A DNA stretch of 64,000 nucleotides from Leptolyngbya sp. CCY15150 (GTDB lineage Bacteria; Cyanobacteriota; Cyanobacteriia; RECH01). The position numbers and the translations under genes are program-made. The stretch lies in assembly GCF_016888135.1 (NCBI RefSeq), contig NZ_JACSWB010000135.1, positions 52,292-116,291 of the forward strand, given 5' to 3'. Shown here piece after piece: positions 42,003 to 51,288 of the stretch. The notes beneath the pieces are model-generated. The model saw only the letters and a program-made list of their open reading frames with translations. It ran no database searches and was not told the DNA's origin. The first letter of the stretch is position 1, and every line of letters begins with the position of its first letter.

Positions 42003-43283
42003 CTAGGTCAGACGGATAATGTCTGAGATAGAGCGATCGCCATGGACGCGATTATGCCGGCTGCTTAAGTTGTGGGACTGGTGATGGGCATCAATGTCTT
42101 GACGACGAGCCTCAAAGACTTCCCGGATTTTGGGCTGAGTGGAAGCACCCACCTGTTTGAGCAGTTCCTTCATCACCGGATAGGAGATCACCCACTTTTC
42201 ATCGTGGGATCGCTTGGGCGCATTGTTATGGGCCATCACGGCTTCTAGCGCTTGAACCACATAGGGATCGAGCCCAGAATCAGCGGCAGCAGCAGGTTGA
42301 CTAGCGCGTTTACCTTTCTTGGCGGTGGTTTTGGCTTTGGCAGGAGGTTGCTCCGCAGAAGCGTTCACCGCGTGATGGATATAACCTAGCTGTTGTTCTA
42401 AAGCATCATGCTCTGCTTTGAGGCGAGCATTTTCTGCCATCAGCGTTTCATAGTCCTGAACTCGGTGGGCATTCAGCTCCGGATCGTAGGCATCGGCTAG
42501 CCCCTCTAGCTCTTGAATTTGCTGACGGAGGTAATCCACCTCGCGAATAAACCAGAGCATCGCCTCTCCCAATTCCCGCGCAGTTTGGGTCAAGGGTAAA
42601 ACCGACGGGGTCTGGATCGCTGGCGGGGTCTGGGTTTGAACCTGGGTTTGAACCTGGGTCTCAACAGCTTTTTTAGGAGGGCGTCCTAAGCGCTTGGTGA
42701 CATTTCTAGGGGCTTTCTGGGGAACTTGGGGCGATCGCTCCTTCGAGGTTGACCGACCATCACTCCAGTTTCTGGCATACCGCCCTGATACGGCTCCTGG
42801 CCGATAGCGCAGACCGTACTTGTCCATAAACGCCTGGGGTGCTTCCCGGACGCGCTTCTGCATTTGGCTTTTAGTGCCTTTATAGCCACGGCTGCGAGCT
42901 AGGTCATAGGCTTCGCGAGTCGTCAACGTCCATTGAGCGATCGCCCCATTCTCGACCTTCGATACTTTCTCGGTCTTGGGCAGAGCGATGGTAGCGGCCT
43001 GTCCTGATGCCACCTTCCCATTCCGGCTAGGGGCCTCCAGACGAGACTCATCATCAAATTTCAGGGTTTCAAGGGCAATGTGGCGTGAACCAAGATGATC
43101 CTGAAGCGCTTGTCGCACTTCCGCCATGAGGGGTTGCTGGGCAGCAATGTCTTGGAACCCTTGTTCTGACCATTTTGCCTTAATCCATCCAGACCACGCC
43201 TCCGCCTTGCTGCGATCATGGATCGTCAGCTCAGCGACATTTGCCAGGTATTGATCAAAAAGTTCTCGTAGCCACTGTTTCAT
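42003..43283 (-). CDS. Hypothetical protein with AT-hook-like motif and coiled coil
   Basis: A 426-residue protein I do not recognise. From the N-terminus: a helical region (MKQWLRELFDQYLANVAELT), a segment TTREAYDLARSRGYKGTKSQ followed by a basic stretch that could be a helix-turn-helix, an AT-hook-like KRLGRPPKKA, a low-complexity VQTQVQTQTPP linker, and a coiled coil (VDYLRQQIQELEGLADAY, LMAENARLKAEHDALEQQ). A lysine/alanine-rich linker and a C-terminal domain ending in ARRQDIDAHHQSHNLSSRHN complete it. These features point to DNA binding. The start at 43283 has AAAGGA about 8 bases upstream; the open frame beyond it to 43424 is not convincing. No neighbour gives a hint of function. Confidence 0.6.
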   Translation of the reverse strand: MKQWLRELFDQYLANVAELTIHDRSKAEAWSGWIKAKWSEQGFQDIAAQQPLMAEVRQALQDHLGSRHIALETLKFDDESRLEAPSRNGKVASGQAATIALPKTEKVSKVENGAIAQWTLTTREAYDLARSRGYKGTKSQMQKRVREAPQAFMDKYGLRYRPGAVSGRYARNWSDGRSTSKERSPQVPQKAPRNVTKRLGRPPKKAVETQVQTQVQTQTPPAIQTPSVLPLTQTARELGEAMLWFIREVDYLRQQIQELEGLADAYDPELNAHRVQDYETLMAENARLKAEHDALEQQLGYIHHAVNASAEQPPAKAKTTAKKGKRASQPAAAADSGLDPYVVQALEAVMAHNNAPKRSHDEKWVISYPVMKELLKQVGASTQPKIREVFEARRQDIDAHHQSHNLSSRHNRVHGDRSISDIIRLT

Positions 43284-44570
43284 GTAACGTCCTTTAACTA
43301 ACTGTTGAAAATTGCAAGAGGGTTTGAGATGGATGATCGGGTTATGTTCAGGAACGTTTCCCTTGCTATCCTGTCTGGAAAGCATCTGGGGGCAAGCATT
43401 GGAGCGATCGCAATGGGATGCCACCCTACAGCAAGATTAGCTGAGAAGCGATCGCGTTCTGCCAGATAAAGCACAAAAACAAACCTTCCTGTGCTGGATA
43501 ACTCGGTTAAACAAGCGGGGTTCTATGAACCCATGCCATCACGGGACGGTCAGCCTAGGGGAACTTGACTAACCTCATGCAGTACGCATCTTGGCAACTA
43601 GGCAGATCAAGGATTCAGCACTCAATTAACAAGGTGAAATCAAAATGACGATAGATTTCTAGAATGCTAAACCCCTGCTTTTAACCCACTTCATGCCAAC
43701 CATTGAGCTGTCAGGGAGAATCTAGAGCGCAACTAAACGTGCCTAAGCGCTATCCTATCATTATCTTATACGATTTAACTTCCCTTGGGAATGATTAAGA
43801 CATGAAAATTTTAACAATCCTGGGACAAGATCTTGCCTAGCCCTTGCTCAGACTTGCCTAGAACGCCCTATGGGGATCATGATCGAAATGGGTTAAACCT
43901 TTGACTCCGCAAGGGCTGTAATCTTGAACGCTGGTGCTGATATAGAGCTGATATAGACATGCATCTCATTTCCCCTATTCTCTCGCTTGGAGAGATTGAG
44001 TTGGAGAGATTTAGAGAGAGATGAAGGAGTTGTCCTGACGTTTTAAGAGTTAAGCATGACCTATATGGGACTGGAGTGTTGGACAATCTGGTGCAATGAC
44101 CTCTTTGGTGGAGTACTGTCCTTGCTCCATCGAGACTCAGGGGATCGTCAGCAGAAAGCTCTATGAATGGTTAGGCTCGTTGGTGACATGCATCGAAGCC
44201 TTATGAGACGGTGGGTTGCGGCTATGCAGCAATACACCACGGTTTATTTAGATCTACCTGTTATGGGAGTGACTAGGGATGAATGGCTGATAGATTGTCC
44301 GTAAAAACAGCCATTTGCCTCTAGCCAAATCGTTGTGGATAGACATAAAAGTTGCGCAGGGGGCTTGGGAGACTGATGAACCTGGGTTTCAAAAGAGGTT
44401 TTTCAGGTTGTGCAGGCAGTTTATGTAGGCAGGTTATATGGGATAGCGTTTGCACAGGCCTTGGAGACGAATATCAAATCTGGTTGACGGTTTATAGCTG
44501 CACCATCCTTAGATCTCCCTTCGCTAGATCCCCCTTCGCTACTGTCTAAGCAAGGAGCTAACTATTCGGA
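43284..44570. other. Long non-coding region
   Basis: About 1.3 kb with no gene I can support; open frames are short, without ribosome sites or family resemblance. A 15-bp tandem repeat TAGATCTCCCTTCGC / TAGATCCCCCTTCGC lies at 44510-44539. AAATCTGGTTGAC at 44475 resembles an end of the ATCCGGTT repeat. AT-rich sequence near 43750-43800 could be the promoter of the 42003 gene. Confidence 0.45.
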
Positions 44571-44704
44571 GGCGTTGCTGACCTCCGATAGGATTTGCGC
44601 TCAGGAACCGGGAGTGAGACGCTTCCACAACCTTGATGGTGAAGGAAGGGTGAGGATGAGTAGCTTGCTCCCATGCCGATGTCATAGCCTCCTTGAGCAA
44701 CGCC
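44571..44704. repeat. Divergent member of the 141-bp inverted-end family
   Basis: GGCGTTGCTGA (44571-44581) and TGAGCAACGCC (44694-44704) are inverted ends with one mismatch, 134 bases apart. Only GGGTGAGGATGAG in the interior resembles the 141-bp copies. Confidence 0.5.
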
Positions 44705-44777
44705 TATTTGGGTCATGCCACAGACTGGACTGACGCAGAGATAGAAAGCGATCGCCCATAGATCCTGCATGAGCTAC

Positions 44778-45878
44778 CTAAAGGCGATCGCCTGTCTCTG
44801 CATCAAATAGGTAAAACCGATGCGTATCCATCACCATCGTCACCGACTCTCCAATCTGTAGGCGGCTGCGTGGGTCTACCCGTGCAACTAAATCTTGCCC
44901 ATCTGGTGTTGTCAGGTAAAGGATAATCTCGTTGCCCATCCGTTCGATGACGGAGATGGTGGTGGGCACCGACAGCGGTACAATACCAGGCGGCACATAG
45001 TCGGGCACATGCAGGCTTTCTGGACGCACCCCAAAGAGAATCGGGCGATCGCGGTAGGGGGCATAGGCGGCGCAGCGATCGGTGGGGATGGGAAGCTGAA
45101 ACGCATCGGTGGCGATCGCTAGGTGATCGCCCTCACCCACTAAGCGAGCCTTGAGAAAGTTCATCGCCGGACTGCCCATAAATCCAGCTACAAACGTATT
45201 GCGAGGTTCGTCATAGAGGGTTTGAGGGGTACCGACCTGCTGCAAAATTCCCTGATTCATCACGGCAATTCGGGAGCCCAGGGTCATCGCTTCTACCTGG
45301 TCATGGGTGACATAGACAAAGGTGGTACCCAATTGACGATGTAGCTTACTTAACTCCGTGCGGGCCTGCACACGCAGCTTGGCATCCAGATTGGATAACG
45401 GTTCATCCATCAAAAATACCGACGGATTGCGCACAATGGCGCGTCCTACCGCCACCCGTTGCCGCTGTCCTCCAGATAACTGTCGCGGGCGGCGATCGAG
45501 CAGAGGTTCAATATCTAACTGTTGAGCAGCGCTGTGGATGCGTTGAGTAATCTCGGCCTTGGGCACTTTCTGCAGTTGCAGGCTAAAGGCCATATTTTCA
45601 AACACAGTCATGTGGGGATAGAGCGCATAGGACTGAAAGACCATGGCGATATCTCGTTCCCTTGCCGGCACATCGTTCATGCGCTGCTCATCAATATAAA
45701 GACTGCCCTGGCTAATGTCTTCTAAACCAGCCAACATTCGCAGAGATGTGGTTTTTCCACAGCCTGACGGCCCAACTAGGACTAAAAATTCTCCATCGGC
45801 AATTTCTAAGTTCAGTTCCTTCACGGCAAAGGAGTTGCCATACTGCTTACTAACCGATTCAAACCTAACGTTAGACAT
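44778..45878 (-). CDS. CUT1 carbohydrate/compatible-solute ABC transporter ATPase (MalK/UgpC/GgtA-like)
   Basis: A 366-residue ATPase. Motifs are Walker A GPSGCGKTT (36-44), Q-loop FQSYALYP, signature LSGGQ (134-138), Walker B VFLMDEP (154-160) and H-loop YVTHDQVEAM. A C-terminal TOBE regulatory domain of about 120 residues completes the MalK-type structure. It is divergent from the binding-protein and permease genes of the same importer (46227-50064) across a 348-base promoter region. The split arrangement recalls the Synechocystis glucosylglycerol importer, where ggtA lies apart from ggtBCD, but MalK-type ATPases are interchangeable and the substrate is not proven. Confidence 0.9.
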   Translation of the reverse strand: MSNVRFESVSKQYGNSFAVKELNLEIADGEFLVLVGPSGCGKTTSLRMLAGLEDISQGSLYIDEQRMNDVPARERDIAMVFQSYALYPHMTVFENMAFSLQLQKVPKAEITQRIHSAAQQLDIEPLLDRRPRQLSGGQRQRVAVGRAIVRNPSVFLMDEPLSNLDAKLRVQARTELSKLHRQLGTTFVYVTHDQVEAMTLGSRIAVMNQGILQQVGTPQTLYDEPRNTFVAGFMGSPAMNFLKARLVGEGDHLAIATDAFQLPIPTDRCAAYAPYRDRPILFGVRPESLHVPDYVPPGIVPLSVPTTISVIERMGNEIILYLTTPDGQDLVARVDPRSRLQIGESVTMVMDTHRFYLFDAETGDRL

Positions 45879-46226
45879 AACTTCAGCTCAATGAGTATTG
45901 CGTCGATTCACGCCTATGGACAGCCGTGACGGTCTTAGCAGGATGCGATCGCTTTCGGACAGGTTGCTGCTTTCACCTCGACATTTAACAGGATATTTAA
46001 ATGTGTCAACGTTAGCTACCTATGATCTTCATAGCATGATGGGATGAGCAGTCCTGAGGCTTAAAGTAGGCATAAACGAACATTAATGATGCTGTGGAAA
46101 GATGTTGTGGGCAAGCATTGAGTGCCAATCTCAACAGGGTAACCATGCTTGGGGTGGTGATGTGTTGTAGGTTGAGCTGCTCTTGACTATCCCACCCCAC
46201 AAATTAGCATCTTTTAATGGGCAGAT
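45879..46226. promoter_or_regulatory. Divergent promoter region of the solute importer
   Basis: Separates the ATPase gene from the binding-protein gene. It holds an inverted repeat ACATTTAA (45981-45988) / TTAAATGT (45997-46004) with an 8-base spacer, which is a candidate operator for joint control. No second clear motif is visible. Confidence 0.4.
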
Positions 46227-47657
46227 ATGAGAACACACCGATGGTTTAGACGGGATAGGGTGACGGTGGCGGCGATGTTGATGGCGGTTGCCCTAATGAC
46301 GCAAGCCTGCGGAACACCGGATGCCGGTACCCAGGATCTGTCTACAGACGCTGCCGAGCAGACCGATGGGGCAGCTATTCCCGTACGCATGTGGATTGCA
46401 TTTACGGACTATCGCCTGGATTGGGCGCGGGAAAAGGCGGCGGAGTTTAATCAACTCTATCCCGACTATGAGGTGATCATCGATGGTTACCCCGATTATG
46501 AAACCTTGTTTGACTCTGCTCTTTTAGCATCCGAACAGGGCAATCCTCCGGCCATCATGCATTTTTTTGAGGCGGCAACTCAAGAAATTCGTGATGCGGT
46601 GAATCCAGCGGGTGATCCATTGGTGAAATCTGTCGCGGGGGCGATCGCGGGTCGTCAGGACATCAACGGCGTGCCGGTGATCTTGGAAGACGTGGTCAGT
46701 GCGCCGCGCAACTACTACACCGTGGACGGTGAGTTTCAATCCATGCCCTGGAATACCTCCTCCACGGTGCTGTTTAGCAATGCGGATATGTTAGATGCGG
46801 CAGGGATTGAGGCCCCGCCCGCCACGTGGGCAGATGTGGAAGCAGCCTGTGCCCAAATCCTGGCCTTGCCCGATGCTCCCAGCAACTGCATCACCTGGCC
46901 CAACCATAGCTGGATTGTGGAGCAGGCCATGGCTCAGCAAAATGAGCTGTTGGCCAACGAAGACAATGGTCGCAGCGGTCGCGCTGATCAAGTCTTTCTC
47001 GACAGTCCCGGCATGACCAGCTTCATGACCTGGTGGAAGGCTCTGAATGACCAAAACTACTACGTCTATACGGGTTCCCAGCGCGATTGGGATGGCACCC
47101 GCAATGCCTTTATCGCCAAGCAAGTGGCATTTTTGCTGACCAGCAGCTCAGACACCACCGATATTACCGACTCTGGGCAGGCGGCCGGTTTTGACGTGGT
47201 GGCTAGCTTCATGCCCTATAACCAAGATGTGGGCCGCAGCGGCAACGTGATTGGCGGGGCCACGCTCTGGCTGGTGGATGGTCTGGATCAAGCCACCGAA
47301 GATGGCGCGTTGATGTTCATGAACTGGTTTAACAATCCAGAAAATGCTGCCGAGTGGCACAAAATCACCGGCTATATTCCCATTACCAATGGAGCGATCG
47401 CCCTGTTGGAAGAAGAAGGGTGGTATGAGCAGAACCCCAATAGTAAGGTCGCGAGCGATCAACTAGCTGAGTCTGAAACCACACCGGCAACCTTGGGCGT
47501 GCTGGCTGGTAACTTTGTCGCCATCCGGGATGTAGTCACCAGCACGGCGGAGCAACTCTTGGTGACGCCGGAGCAGTCGGTGGATGAGGCTTTGGACGCT
47601 GCTAACCAAGAGGCCAACCGCTTGTTGGACGATTACAACGCCCTGCAGGCTGAGTAG
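46227..47657 (+). CDS. Solute-binding lipoprotein of the CUT1 ABC importer
   Basis: A 476-residue periplasmic binding protein of family 1 (MalE/UgpB type). Residues 1-28 form a lipoprotein signal (VTVAAMLMAVALMTQAC) with C28 as the probable lipidated cysteine, although the lipobox is relaxed. The mature part shows YPDYEVIIDGYPDYETLFDS, the family motif MPWNTSSTVLFSNADMLDAAG and VIGGATLWLVDGLDQATEDG. It is followed by two permease genes on the same strand. A long hairpin region lies between this gene and the first permease gene, consistent with higher expression of the binding protein. The ligand is a sugar or glycosylglycerol-like solute by family. Confidence 0.9.
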   Translation: MRTHRWFRRDRVTVAAMLMAVALMTQACGTPDAGTQDLSTDAAEQTDGAAIPVRMWIAFTDYRLDWAREKAAEFNQLYPDYEVIIDGYPDYETLFDSALLASEQGNPPAIMHFFEAATQEIRDAVNPAGDPLVKSVAGAIAGRQDINGVPVILEDVVSAPRNYYTVDGEFQSMPWNTSSTVLFSNADMLDAAGIEAPPATWADVEAACAQILALPDAPSNCITWPNHSWIVEQAMAQQNELLANEDNGRSGRADQVFLDSPGMTSFMTWWKALNDQNYYVYTGSQRDWDGTRNAFIAKQVAFLLTSSSDTTDITDSGQAAGFDVVASFMPYNQDVGRSGNVIGGATLWLVDGLDQATEDGALMFMNWFNNPENAAEWHKITGYIPITNGAIALLEEEGWYEQNPNSKVASDQLAESETTPATLGVLAGNFVAIRDVVTSTAEQLLVTPEQSVDEALDAANQEANRLLDDYNALQAE

Positions 47658-47684
47658 GCTGCCTCACGCTGAAACCCTCCTAAC

Positions 47685-47763
47685 CTGACTCAGCAAAAAC
47701 TGCACTCAAGGTTCCTCTTGCTCAAGGGGGAATCGCTTGAGACTTAAGGTTTCGCTGAGTCAG
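47685..47763 (+). promoter_or_regulatory. Intercistronic hairpin between binding protein and permease genes
   Basis: CTGACTCAGC (47685-47694) pairs perfectly with GCTGAGTCAG (47754-47763); inside, CTCAAG (47705-47710) pairs with CTTGAG (47736-47741). Such structures protect the upstream mRNA or limit read-through in binding-protein operons. No U-tract follows. Confidence 0.6.
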
Positions 47764-47816
47764 GGAGATTGGGGGGATCGGCAAGTGATGCTCGGAAGAC
47801 ATGAGATAGGAAGGCC

Positions 47817-49199
47817 ATGGGTGGTTTAGTGGTAGGGTTGCTGATGCTCACAGCGGCGCTGGGGGCGGTGGTTATGGCGATCGCATTTCGGCGACGGCAG
47901 CGGTCAGCAGGAATGGGGGCATTTGTGGGGGCGATCGCGGCGGCGGTGGGCTCCCTGAGCTTGATGATGCCCCTAGGATTTTGTACGTTTGCAGCAGAGC
48001 GATCGCCCTTGGATCGGGGCTTTGGCGTGTTTTTAGTGCTATTGGGTGCTGGGATTGCCCTAGGGCTCGTCAACTGGCTTTCGACGCTCATCGGGGGCGA
48101 TCGCTCCCATCGCTTGGGACTAGAGGCAGCCATGCCGGGGCAATTTAAGACCCATTGGATCGTACCGCTGCTGCTGCTAGCTCCTACGCTGTTGATCCTG
48201 CTTATTTTTATCTACTATCCAGCGCTTGATACTTTTAGCCTAGCGACCCGCTTAGCCCGTCTCAGCACACCCCGCACTCAGTTTGTCTGTGTGCGCAACT
48301 TTACGGAACTGATTGATCCTAGCTATAGCAGCCGAGACCTCGTGGTTATCGGGATGACAGCGCTACTGGGATATGGTGTTTTCTACTGTCAGCAGCGGGG
48401 ATTCACCGACTCTAGGCTCTACTGGCTGGGGCAACGGTTGTTGTGGTTAGGAGCGATCGCCTCTGGCTATATCCTGGTCATGGGCTTGTGGAGTGATGAT
48501 TATCGCCTGATTTTCTTCAACACGATCTTGGTAGCTGTTTTCACCGTTGGGATCGGACTTGCGATCTCGTTAGGACTCGCGGTCTTAGCCTATCAACCCA
48601 TTCAGGGCGCTAGTATCTACCGTACCTTGTTGATTTGGTCTTACGCGATCTCACCAGCCGTGGCAGGGGTGATCTTTGCCATTATGTTTAATCCAGTTGT
48701 TGGAGTGGTGAATCATATTCTAGTGACGGTTTTCCATGCTAGCGCCTTGCCCTGGTTCACCGATCCTTTTCTAGCAAGATTTGTCCTCATCCTTGCCAGC
48801 ATCTGGAAGCAGCTAGGATACAATATTCTATTCTATATCGCGGGCTTGCAGACCGTGCCTAAAGATTTGCTAGAGGCCGCCACCCTAGATGGAGCCAGCC
48901 GCTGGCAGCGTTTTCTGGTCATTGTCTTGCCTGCATTATCTCCGATCACCTTTTTTCTGATTATCACCAATCTTACCTACACCTTCTTTGACGTTTATGG
49001 CACCATTGATTATCTAACCAAGGGTGGCCCCAGTGGCGCAACCTCTGTTGCTATCTATGAAATTATTCGGGTGGGTATTCGCAGCGATCGCGATCTAGGA
49101 CAAGCAGCAGCCCAGTCGATCATCTTATTCCTCATGGTCATTGGTGTCACCCTTGTACAGTTTCGCACCAGTGGCCGCCGGGTTAACTATGGAGCCTAA
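47817..49199 (+). CDS. CUT1 ABC importer permease 1 with N-terminal membrane extension
   Basis: A 460-residue permease, longer than the usual 290-310. The family domain begins near residue 118 (WIVPLLLLAPTLLILLIFIYYPALD) and ends with the EAA loop EAATLDGASRWQRFLVIVLP and TLVQFRTSGRRVNYGA. The first 100 residues add three further hydrophobic segments (LVVGLLMLTAALGAVVMAIA, FVGAIAAAVGSLSLMMPLGF, FGVFLVLLGAGIALGLVNWL). There is a further insertion of about 60 residues with two hydrophobic stretches before the core domain. The ribosome site TAGGAAGG lies very close to ATG 47817. It pairs with the permease that starts two bases after its stop. Confidence 0.87.
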   Translation: MGGLVVGLLMLTAALGAVVMAIAFRRRQRSAGMGAFVGAIAAAVGSLSLMMPLGFCTFAAERSPLDRGFGVFLVLLGAGIALGLVNWLSTLIGGDRSHRLGLEAAMPGQFKTHWIVPLLLLAPTLLILLIFIYYPALDTFSLATRLARLSTPRTQFVCVRNFTELIDPSYSSRDLVVIGMTALLGYGVFYCQQRGFTDSRLYWLGQRLLWLGAIASGYILVMGLWSDDYRLIFFNTILVAVFTVGIGLAISLGLAVLAYQPIQGASIYRTLLIWSYAISPAVAGVIFAIMFNPVVGVVNHILVTVFHASALPWFTDPFLARFVLILASIWKQLGYNILFYIAGLQTVPKDLLEAATLDGASRWQRFLVIVLPALSPITFFLIITNLTYTFFDVYGTIDYLTKGGPSGATSVAIYEIIRVGIRSDRDLGQAAAQSIILFLMVIGVTLVQFRTSGRRVNYGA

Positions 49200-49200
49200 T

Positions 49201-50064
49201 ATGTCAAAATCTGAATTATCTCGCCGCGCTAAGGGCGATCGCTTCCCTGGGTGGCCTCGACGCTGGCCCATTCACTTACTGCTCTGTCTTGCCTGTATGT
49301 TAGTAGGTATTCCATTGCTCTATGCCATGCTGGTGAGTACCCAGAGCAACGCTGAGGTTATTGCCTTTCAAATTACCCCCGGCTCTTCCCTGGGTCAGAA
49401 TATTTGGGTAGCGATGGTATCTCGAAACCTTGGTCGTTACATGTTGAATAGCACCATTCAGGCGGCGATCGTAACCGTGGGAAAAACTATCCTGTCGCTA
49501 TTGGCAGGGCTAGCCTTTGTTTACTTTCGCTTTCCCGGCAAGTGGCTAGTCTTTAGCTTTGTTCTGGTCACCCTAATGATGCCCACAGAATTGCTGACGA
49601 TTTCTCTCTTTCGTATTGTGGCAGGTGGTTTTCAGTGGGGTGATAGTCTCTATGCCCTCACGGTTCCTTTTCTGGCAAGCGCTACCGGTGCGTTTCTCTT
49701 TCGCCAACACTTTGCCAACTTACCGGCTGAACTCTCAGAAGCAGCTCAACTCGATGGAGCAGGGCCCTTAATCTTCCTTTGGCGGATTCTTCTGCCCCTG
49801 AGCTGGAACGCAATCGGTGCCCTTGCTGTGATTCAGTTTGTTTATGTATGGAATATGTATCTCTGGCCTGTGTTAATTATCCGGAGCGATCGCCTGCAGG
49901 TTGTGCAGATGGGACTCAGCAGCATTCAAAGTGCTGGTGATACAGGAACAGCCTATGGCCCCTTGATGGCAGGGGCAATTCTGGCTAGCCTACCCCCACT
50001 GCTTGTTTTTATCCTGCTGCAAAAACAATTTATGAGCGGCTTTCAAATTTCTCGCGAGAAATAA
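49201..50064 (+). CDS. CUT1 ABC importer permease 2
   Basis: A 287-residue permease of the MalG/UgpE type with six membrane segments (HLLLCLACMLVGIPLLYAML, SFVLVTLMMPTELLTISLF and others). The EAA motif is LSEAAQLDGAGPLIFLWRI. The start ATG 49201 is preceded by GGAG at 49191-49194; ATG 49189, which overlaps the previous gene, is an alternative. Start and upstream stop are separated by one base, so both permeases are translated together. The gene closes the importer operon. Confidence 0.9.
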   Translation: MSKSELSRRAKGDRFPGWPRRWPIHLLLCLACMLVGIPLLYAMLVSTQSNAEVIAFQITPGSSLGQNIWVAMVSRNLGRYMLNSTIQAAIVTVGKTILSLLAGLAFVYFRFPGKWLVFSFVLVTLMMPTELLTISLFRIVAGGFQWGDSLYALTVPFLASATGAFLFRQHFANLPAELSEAAQLDGAGPLIFLWRILLPLSWNAIGALAVIQFVYVWNMYLWPVLIIRSDRLQVVQMGLSSIQSAGDTGTAYGPLMAGAILASLPPLLVFILLQKQFMSGFQISREK

Positions 50065-50263
50065 TAATGGGGCATATTCATGTGCGAGCCTCTTGCTAAA
50101 GTATCTCATGGGAAGGTGACTCATCCTGAATCATGGCGATCGCACATCCAGACCGCTCAAAATATCGCGAATCTTCATGGGTTGAGTCTCGGTGCCACAG
50201 CCCATGCCCCTCATGTACATTTATGACATGTACTATGACATGTACAAGTCACCATGCCAGATA
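50065..50263. other. Gap between convergent importer and cyd genes, with small tandem repeat
   Basis: Contains TATGACATGTAC twice in tandem (50222-50233 and 50234-50245) and a further CATGTAC at 50212-50218. No clear terminator is visible. Confidence 0.5.
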
Positions 50264-51283
50264 TCATGACGACTCTTCATAAACGTCTCCCACAACTTTT
50301 CCACGAAAGACAACGTAGTTATAGATATTGTAGAACAACATGATGGGAATTAGGACGCCGATGAAGGTCAGCATGAACACGAGAGCGCTGGGAGCGGCGG
50401 CAGCTTGATAGATGGTGATCTGATTTGGAATGATATAGGGAAAGACAATCATGCCTAGGCCAATAAAGGTAAGCAAGAAAATCAAGATGGTCCAAACGAA
50501 CGGGGTATTCTCTTCTTCTTTGTTGAGGCTGCGCAGCAAGAGCCCTACCAGGATGATTCCTAAAACTGGAATAATGGAAAAAATGTAGATTAAGGGTGGG
50601 CTAAATAATCGGGTTCTTGCTGCTTCATAGACGATGGGGGTTGTAATCGTAATGAGTACAGCTCCCACTAAGGTAGTGATGGCGGCTAGCTTCGCAGTAC
50701 GGAAATGGGTTTTTTGTAGGTCTCCTTCAGTTTTTAAGATGAGATAAGTAGATCCAATCAAGACATAGCCCTGGATTAAGGCAAGGGCCACAAGGAGCGA
50801 TCGCCAGTCTAGCCAATCCCAAGTGGAGCCGATAAAGTGACCAGCTTCATCCACTGCAATTCCTTCAATAACACTTCCGAGTGAAAAACCTTGCCCCAGA
50901 GCTGCGATGAAACTTCCTGCTCCAAAAGCAGCATTCCAAAATAATTTTCGATCCGAATGTTCTCGAAATTCAAAAGCAACGGCTCGAAAAATTAGCCCAA
51001 AAATCATCATGAAGATGGGAATATAGAGGGCGCTGAGGATTGTGCCATAGGCTAAGGGAAAGGCTCCAAACAAAGCACCTCCCATCAGTACGAGCCATGT
51101 TTCATTGGCGTCCCAAATATTGCCGAGACTGGTCATTAAAATGCTGCGCCGCTCTTCATCGGAACTCGTGAGGGACAGAATGCCCACACCGAGATCAAAT
51201 CCATCGAGCATGACGTAGAGGAAGAGAAATAGAGCCAGAATGACAAACCAAACCTGCGGTAGAAAATGTATGAGTGCGTCCAT
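50264..51283 (-). CDS. cydB: Cytochrome bd quinol oxidase, subunit II
   Basis: A 339-residue membrane protein with about eight or nine hydrophobic segments. The N-terminus FVILALFLFLYVMLDGFDLG contains the conserved DGFDLGVG motif, followed by GNIWDANETWLVLMGGALFG and VAFEFREHSD. It forms the heterodimeric terminal oxidase with CydA, encoded just upstream with a five-base gap. The complex reduces oxygen with quinol electrons in cytoplasmic or thylakoid membranes; this fits an organism that also has oxygen-sensitive pyruvate formate-lyase. Confidence 0.95.
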   Translation of the reverse strand: MDALIHFLPQVWFVILALFLFLYVMLDGFDLGVGILSLTSSDEERRSILMTSLGNIWDANETWLVLMGGALFGAFPLAYGTILSALYIPIFMMIFGLIFRAVAFEFREHSDRKLFWNAAFGAGSFIAALGQGFSLGSVIEGIAVDEAGHFIGSTWDWLDWRSLLVALALIQGYVLIGSTYLILKTEGDLQKTHFRTAKLAAITTLVGAVLITITTPIVYEAARTRLFSPPLIYIFSIIPVLGIILVGLLLRSLNKEEENTPFVWTILIFLLTFIGLGMIVFPYIIPNQITIYQAAAAPSALVFMLTFIGVLIPIMLFYNIYNYVVFRGKVVGDVYEESS

Positions 51284-51288
51284 AGGTC

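Noticed and set aside
43877..44549. Short open frames in the 1.3-kb gap after 43284
   Set aside because: No ribosome site, no family resemblance, codon use unlike neighbours.
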